Positions 61,249-64,000 of a stretch of 64,000 nucleotides of DNA are shown in pieces. Made by a program: the position numbers and the translations under genes. Each line of letters starts with the position of its first letter. Within the stretch, counting starts at the first letter, position 1. Source of the DNA: Lacinutrix himadriensis (lineage in GTDB: Bacteria > Bacteroidota > Bacteroidia > Flavobacteriales > Flavobacteriaceae); contig NZ_LIQI01000027.1 of assembly GCF_001418105.1 (NCBI RefSeq), positions 124,001-188,000 of the forward strand. The letters run 5' to 3'. The notes under the pieces are model-generated. The model was not told the origin of the DNA, did no database searches, and saw nothing but the letters and a program-made list of their open reading frames with translations.

Positions 61249-61349
61249 TAAAACATACAAACATCTCGAGCAATAATTCGATTTTATTTGTATTGAAAAA
61301 CATTAAATTGCGAATACATTTTTCCCGGTTTAAAAAATAATATTAAAAA

Positions 61350-62135
61350 ATGAATCAACCATTAGCTTACGTACATCCTGGAGCAAAAATCGCTAAGAAT
61401 GTTGTTATAGATCCTTTTACAACCATTCATAATAATGTAATAATTGGAGAAGGAACCTGGATTGGTAGTAATGTTACTATCATGGAAGGTGCCAGAATAG
61501 GTAAAAATTGCAATATTTTTCCAGGAGCAGTAATTTCTGGTGTTCCTCAAGATTTAAAATATAAAGACGAAGATACATTAACCGTTATTGGAGATAATGT
61601 AACCATTAGAGAATGTGTAACCATTAATCGTGGTACTACAGATAAAATGAAAACCGTAATTGGAGACAATTGTTTAATAATGGCATATTGCCATATTGCA
61701 CATGATTGTGTGGTTGGTAACAATTGTATTTTTTCTAATAACAGTACATTAGCAGGACATATTACTGTTGGTGATTATGTGGTACTAGCAGGAATGACTG
61801 CAGTACACCAATTTTGTTCTATTGGTAATCATGCTTTTGTAACTGGTGGATCTCTAGTAAGAAAAGATGTTCCTCCTTTTGTGAAAGCTGGTCGTGAACC
61901 TTTATCTTATGTCGGAATTAATTCTGTAGGACTAAGAAGAAGAGGTTTTACAACTGAAAAAATTAGAGAAATACAAGATATATACAGAATGTTATATCAG
62001 AAAAATTATAACAATACACAGGCTGCAGATTTAATTGAAGCAGAAATGGAAGCAACGCATGAACGTGATGAAATTCTTCAATTTATTAAGAATTCACATC
62101 GTGGTATTATGAAAGGATACTTCAAATCAAATTAA
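61350..62135 (+). CDS. lpxA: UDP-N-acetylglucosamine O-acyltransferase
   Basis: LpxA performs the first step of lipid A synthesis, moving a hydroxyacyl chain from ACP to UDP-GlcNAc. The 261-residue length is normal. An N-terminal left-handed beta-helix of hexapeptide repeats (VHPGAKIAKNVVIDPFTTI onward) includes the catalytic His region MAYCHIAHDCVVGNNC and AVHQFCSIGNHAFVTGGS. The C-terminal helical part begins near SVGLRRRGFTTEKI. It lies in the order lpxD-lpxC/fabZ-lpxA-efp. A hundred-base gap before it shows no strong terminator. Confidence 0.97.
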   Translation: MNQPLAYVHPGAKIAKNVVIDPFTTIHNNVIIGEGTWIGSNVTIMEGARIGKNCNIFPGAVISGVPQDLKYKDEDTLTVIGDNVTIRECVTINRGTTDKMKTVIGDNCLIMAYCHIAHDCVVGNNCIFSNNSTLAGHITVGDYVVLAGMTAVHQFCSIGNHAFVTGGSLVRKDVPPFVKAGREPLSYVGINSVGLRRRGFTTEKIREIQDIYRMLYQKNYNNTQAADLIEAEMEATHERDEILQFIKNSHRGIMKGYFKSN

Positions 62136-62156
62136 AATTTATTAATTAAAAAGATA

Positions 62157-62170
62157 CCCACTTTCGTGGG
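62157..62170 (+). promoter_or_regulatory. AGAT-hairpin element upstream of efp
   Basis: CCCAC and GTGGG form a 5-bp stem with a TTTC loop, preceded by AGATA and followed by AAATACT and the efp ATG at 62178. Layout matches the elements ahead of ychF and serC. It also decides the efp start: a GTG inside the stem is in frame but unlikely to be used. Confidence 0.45.
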
Positions 62171-62177
62171 AAATACT

Positions 62178-62744
62178 ATGGCAACAACTTCAGATATTAG
62201 AAACGGACTTTGTTTAAAATATAACAATGATATTTATAAAATCATTGAATTTTTACACGTGAAACCGGGTAAAGGTCCTGCCTTTGTAAGAACCAAAATG
62301 AAAAGTGTAACCAGTGGAAAAGTATTAGATAATACCTTTTCTGCAGGACATAAATTAGAAGATGTACGAGTAGAAACACATAAATTTCAATATTTATATA
62401 ACGATGGTGAGTTTTATCACTTCATGAACGAAGCAGATTATACGCAAATTCGTTTATTAGAAGCTGCTTTAGATAAACCAGAATTAATGAAAGAAGGAGA
62501 AATTGTAACTGTTCTTATTAATACAGAAGACAATATGCCTCTTTCTGTAGATCTACCTGCAAGTGTTATACTTGAAGTTACAGCTACAGAGCCTGGAATT
62601 AAAGGGAATACAGCAACTAATGCTACAAAACCTGCAACTATGGAAACAGGAGCAACGGTGAATGTGCCTTTATTTATAAACGAAGGAGACAAGATAAAAG
62701 TAGAAACAGAAAAAGGTACGTATAAAGAACGTGTAAAAGAATAA
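62178..62744 (+). CDS. efp: Elongation factor P
   Basis: EF-P binds stalled ribosomes between the P and E sites and helps make peptide bonds at polyproline stretches. The ATG at 62178 gives MATTSDIRNGLCLKYNND and 188 residues; the GTG 12 bases upstream lies in a hairpin. The KOW-like N-terminal domain carries the loop VKPGKGPAFVRTK with Lys32 at the tip that is modified in many species. Two OB domains follow, with the C-terminal signature KGNTATNATKPATMETGA and VPLFINEGDKIKVETEKGTY. It follows lpxA after 42 bases; no EpmA-type modifier is in the window. Confidence 0.97.
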   Translation: MATTSDIRNGLCLKYNNDIYKIIEFLHVKPGKGPAFVRTKMKSVTSGKVLDNTFSAGHKLEDVRVETHKFQYLYNDGEFYHFMNEADYTQIRLLEAALDKPELMKEGEIVTVLINTEDNMPLSVDLPASVILEVTATEPGIKGNTATNATKPATMETGATVNVPLFINEGDKIKVETEKGTYKERVKE

Positions 62745-62747
62745 AAA

Positions 62748-62813
62748 TTCAGTGTACAGTCTCCGTATGCAGTTGACAAGACTGAAAACTGGGACTGAAA
62801 ACTGTAAACTGAA
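62748..62813. repeat. Short palindromic intergenic element with internal ACTGAAAACTG repeats
   Basis: TTCAGTGTACAGT (62748-62760) and ACTGTAAACTGAA (62801-62813) are 13-base inverted repeats with one mismatch. Between and partly within them are two copies of ACTGAAAACTG (62781-62791 and 62794-62804) with a 13-base period. From general knowledge, tracts of this CAGT/ACTG kind recur between genes in flavobacteria. It separates efp from the second lpxD. Confidence 0.55.
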
Positions 62814-62816
62814 TAT

Positions 62817-63752
62817 ATGAAATTCCCAAAACCTCATACCCTTAAACACATTGCAGACTTAATTGATTGTAAATACGTTGGAGATGCTAATTTTCAAGTT
62901 TTAGGTATTAATGAAATTCATGTAGTTGAAAGTGGAGATGTTGTATTTGTAGATCATCCAAAATACTACGATAAAGCATTACAGTCTGCTGCAACTATTG
63001 TGTTAATCAATAAGGAAGTAGATTGCCCTAAAGGAAAAGCGTTACTTATAAGTGATGATCCTTTTAGAGATTTTAATAAAATAACACAACATTTTAAACC
63101 TTTTCAAGCCGCAAATGTAGCAATTGCATCTTCTGCTAAAATTGGTGTAAATACTATCATTCAACCCAACTGTTTTATTGGAAACAATGTCACTATCGGT
63201 GATAATTGCATTATTCATTCTAACGTAAGTATTTATGATGATACGGTAATTGGAAATAATGTGACCATTCATGCTGGAACCATTTTAGGTGCTTCTGCAT
63301 TTTATTACAAGAAACGTCCAGAAGGATTTGATCCGTTAATTTCTGGAGGTAGAGTAGTAATTAAAGACAATGTAGATATTGGTGCACTTTGTACTATTGA
63401 CAAAGGTGTTACGGGAGATACAACCATTGGTGAAGGTTCTAAACTAGATAATCAAATTCAAGTTGGACACGATACGATCATTGGTAAAAAGTGTTTAATA
63501 GCATCACAAACCGGAATTGCTGGTTGTTGTATTATTGAAGATGAAGTCACTATTTGGGGACAAGTTGGTACTAATAGTGGTATTACCATTGGAGAAAAAG
63601 CGATAATTCTTGGCCAAACAGGTGTTACTAAATCTGTAGCTGGAGGTAAATCTTATTTTGGAACTCCAGTAGAAGAAGCTAGAGTTAAATTAAAAGAATT
63701 AGCTTATATCAAGAAAATTCCTGAAATTGTTCAACAATTAAAAAATAAATAG
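62817..63752 (+). CDS. LpxD-like UDP-3-O-acylglucosamine N-acyltransferase, second copy
   Basis: This 311-residue hexapeptide acyltransferase is homologous to LpxD. The N-terminal domain (MKFPKPHTLKHIADLIDCKYVG) is followed by left-handed beta-helix repeats (FIGNNVTIGDNCIIHSNVSI), the LDNQIQVGHDTIIGKKC block with the active-site His, and a C-terminal helical end. It is shorter than the first copy (343 residues) and clearly divergent. It could acylate with a different chain or act on another UDP-sugar; which one cannot be inferred. It ends at TAG directly followed by the ATG of the next gene. Confidence 0.9.
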   Translation: MKFPKPHTLKHIADLIDCKYVGDANFQVLGINEIHVVESGDVVFVDHPKYYDKALQSAATIVLINKEVDCPKGKALLISDDPFRDFNKITQHFKPFQAANVAIASSAKIGVNTIIQPNCFIGNNVTIGDNCIIHSNVSIYDDTVIGNNVTIHAGTILGASAFYYKKRPEGFDPLISGGRVVIKDNVDIGALCTIDKGVTGDTTIGEGSKLDNQIQVGHDTIIGKKCLIASQTGIAGCCIIEDEVTIWGQVGTNSGITIGEKAIILGQTGVTKSVAGGKSYFGTPVEEARVKLKELAYIKKIPEIVQQLKNK

Positions 63753-64000
63753 ATGTCACCTAAAGAAGTTGTTCAAAAATTTTACAATTCAGATTTAGCA
63801 AATAATTCAGAAGCTGTAGATCTTTGTTTTCATAAAGATTGCAGCCTAAGTTGGCATAGTAGCAAAGGGTTTAACGTTTTAGACTTTGAAGCTTTAAAAT
63901 TAGTTTTTGAAGAAGTTAGAAAAATGTACGACACATTGCGTTTTGAAACTAGTCATTTATTAGCCGAGGGAAACATGGTGACCATACGTTATACTTCTTA
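63753..64000 (+). CDS. NTF2-like (SnoaL-type) protein, 3' end outside window
   Basis: The first 82 codons of a small cytoplasmic protein start immediately after the stop of the second lpxD-like gene and run off the window. The sequence MSPKEVVQKFYNSDLANNSEA, then CFHKDCSLSWHSSKGFNVLD, LKLVFEEVRKMYDTLRFE and LLAEGNMVTIRYTS, has the cone-like NTF2/SnoaL pattern of a binding pocket with acidic and aromatic residues. The family includes isomerases, hydrolases and non-enzymatic binders, so no function can be set. The zero-base spacing suggests it is part of the lipid A operon transcript. Confidence 0.8.
   Translation, partial: MSPKEVVQKFYNSDLANNSEAVDLCFHKDCSLSWHSSKGFNVLDFEALKLVFEEVRKMYDTLRFETSHLLAEGNMVTIRYTS

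Noticed and set aside
61249-61349. Separate promoter for lpxA in the gap after lpxC/fabZ
   Set aside because: The TTTTATTTG stretch is near the consensus but lacks the TA at the right place, and no terminator precedes it.

Overview
This 64 kb window looks like chromosomal DNA from a member of the Flavobacteriaceae (Bacteroidota). The evidence is very AT-rich intergenic DNA, a TAnnTTTG-type -7 box ahead of several genes, a type IX secretion (T9SS) cargo protein with a type A sorting tail, the T9SS regulator PorX, a bifunctional LpxC/FabZ, TonB-dependent receptors with carboxypeptidase-D-like N-terminal domains, and family-specific small lipoproteins. The genus cannot be fixed from the sequence alone. 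No rRNA, tRNA, CRISPR array, integrase or insertion sequence was seen.

Layout. (1) 1-7.4 kb, minus strand: a truncated TonB-dependent receptor with a His/Asp/Glu-rich loop, a small His-containing membrane-anchored protein, two flavobacterial DUF proteins, a DUF937 protein, serA, serC and a LuxC-type acyl-CoA reductase. (2) 7.5-24.6 kb, mostly housekeeping: ferredoxin, a second TonB-dependent receptor, ychF, topoisomerase IV (parE, a small membrane protein, parC), TerC, an XRE-type regulator facing an M14 carboxypeptidase across a cluster of TGTAAAC motifs, an Lrp-type regulator, a frameshifted DinB gene, aroB and proline dehydrogenase. (3) 24.6-49.1 kb: a surface polysaccharide locus, nearly all on the minus strand. 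It holds Wzc, Wza, a 4,6-dehydratase, two sugar aminotransferases, a PglC-like initiating transferase, a frameshifted deacetylase, six glycosyltransferase-type genes, two asparagine-synthase-type amidotransferases, an MBOAT/SGNH acylation pair, a polymerase, a MurJ-like flippase and one oppositely oriented TupA-like ATP-grasp gene. (4) 49.5-52.7 kb: a secreted T9SS beta-propeller-like protein, a DUF4258-like protein and alanine dehydrogenase. (5) 52.8-55.3 kb: a small accessory island of three paralogous four-helix membrane proteins sharing a TC[KR]HWW signature, an XRE-type regulator and a tiny putative secreted peptide. (6) 55.4-64 kb: tsaE, porX, an HD phosphohydrolase and the lipid A cluster lpxD-lpxC/fabZ-lpxA-efp-lpxD2, followed by the start of an NTF2-like gene.

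How the genes may work together. The polysaccharide locus encodes a complete Wzx/Wzy-type route: nucleotide-sugar modification, initiation on undecaprenyl phosphate, chain extension, decoration (acetyl, amide and possibly amino-acid groups), flipping, polymerisation and Wza/Wzc export. The lipid A genes supply the outer-membrane anchor layer. PorX and the sorting-domain protein belong to type IX secretion.

Points of most interest: the TC[KR]HWW paralog island, the amidotransferase plus TupA decoration set, AGAT-hairpin elements shared by three 5' leaders (serC, ychF, efp), a nested hairpin in the ychF leader, a clamp-binding-like QITLF tail on ParC, and two genes each broken by what looks like one missing A in a short A run.
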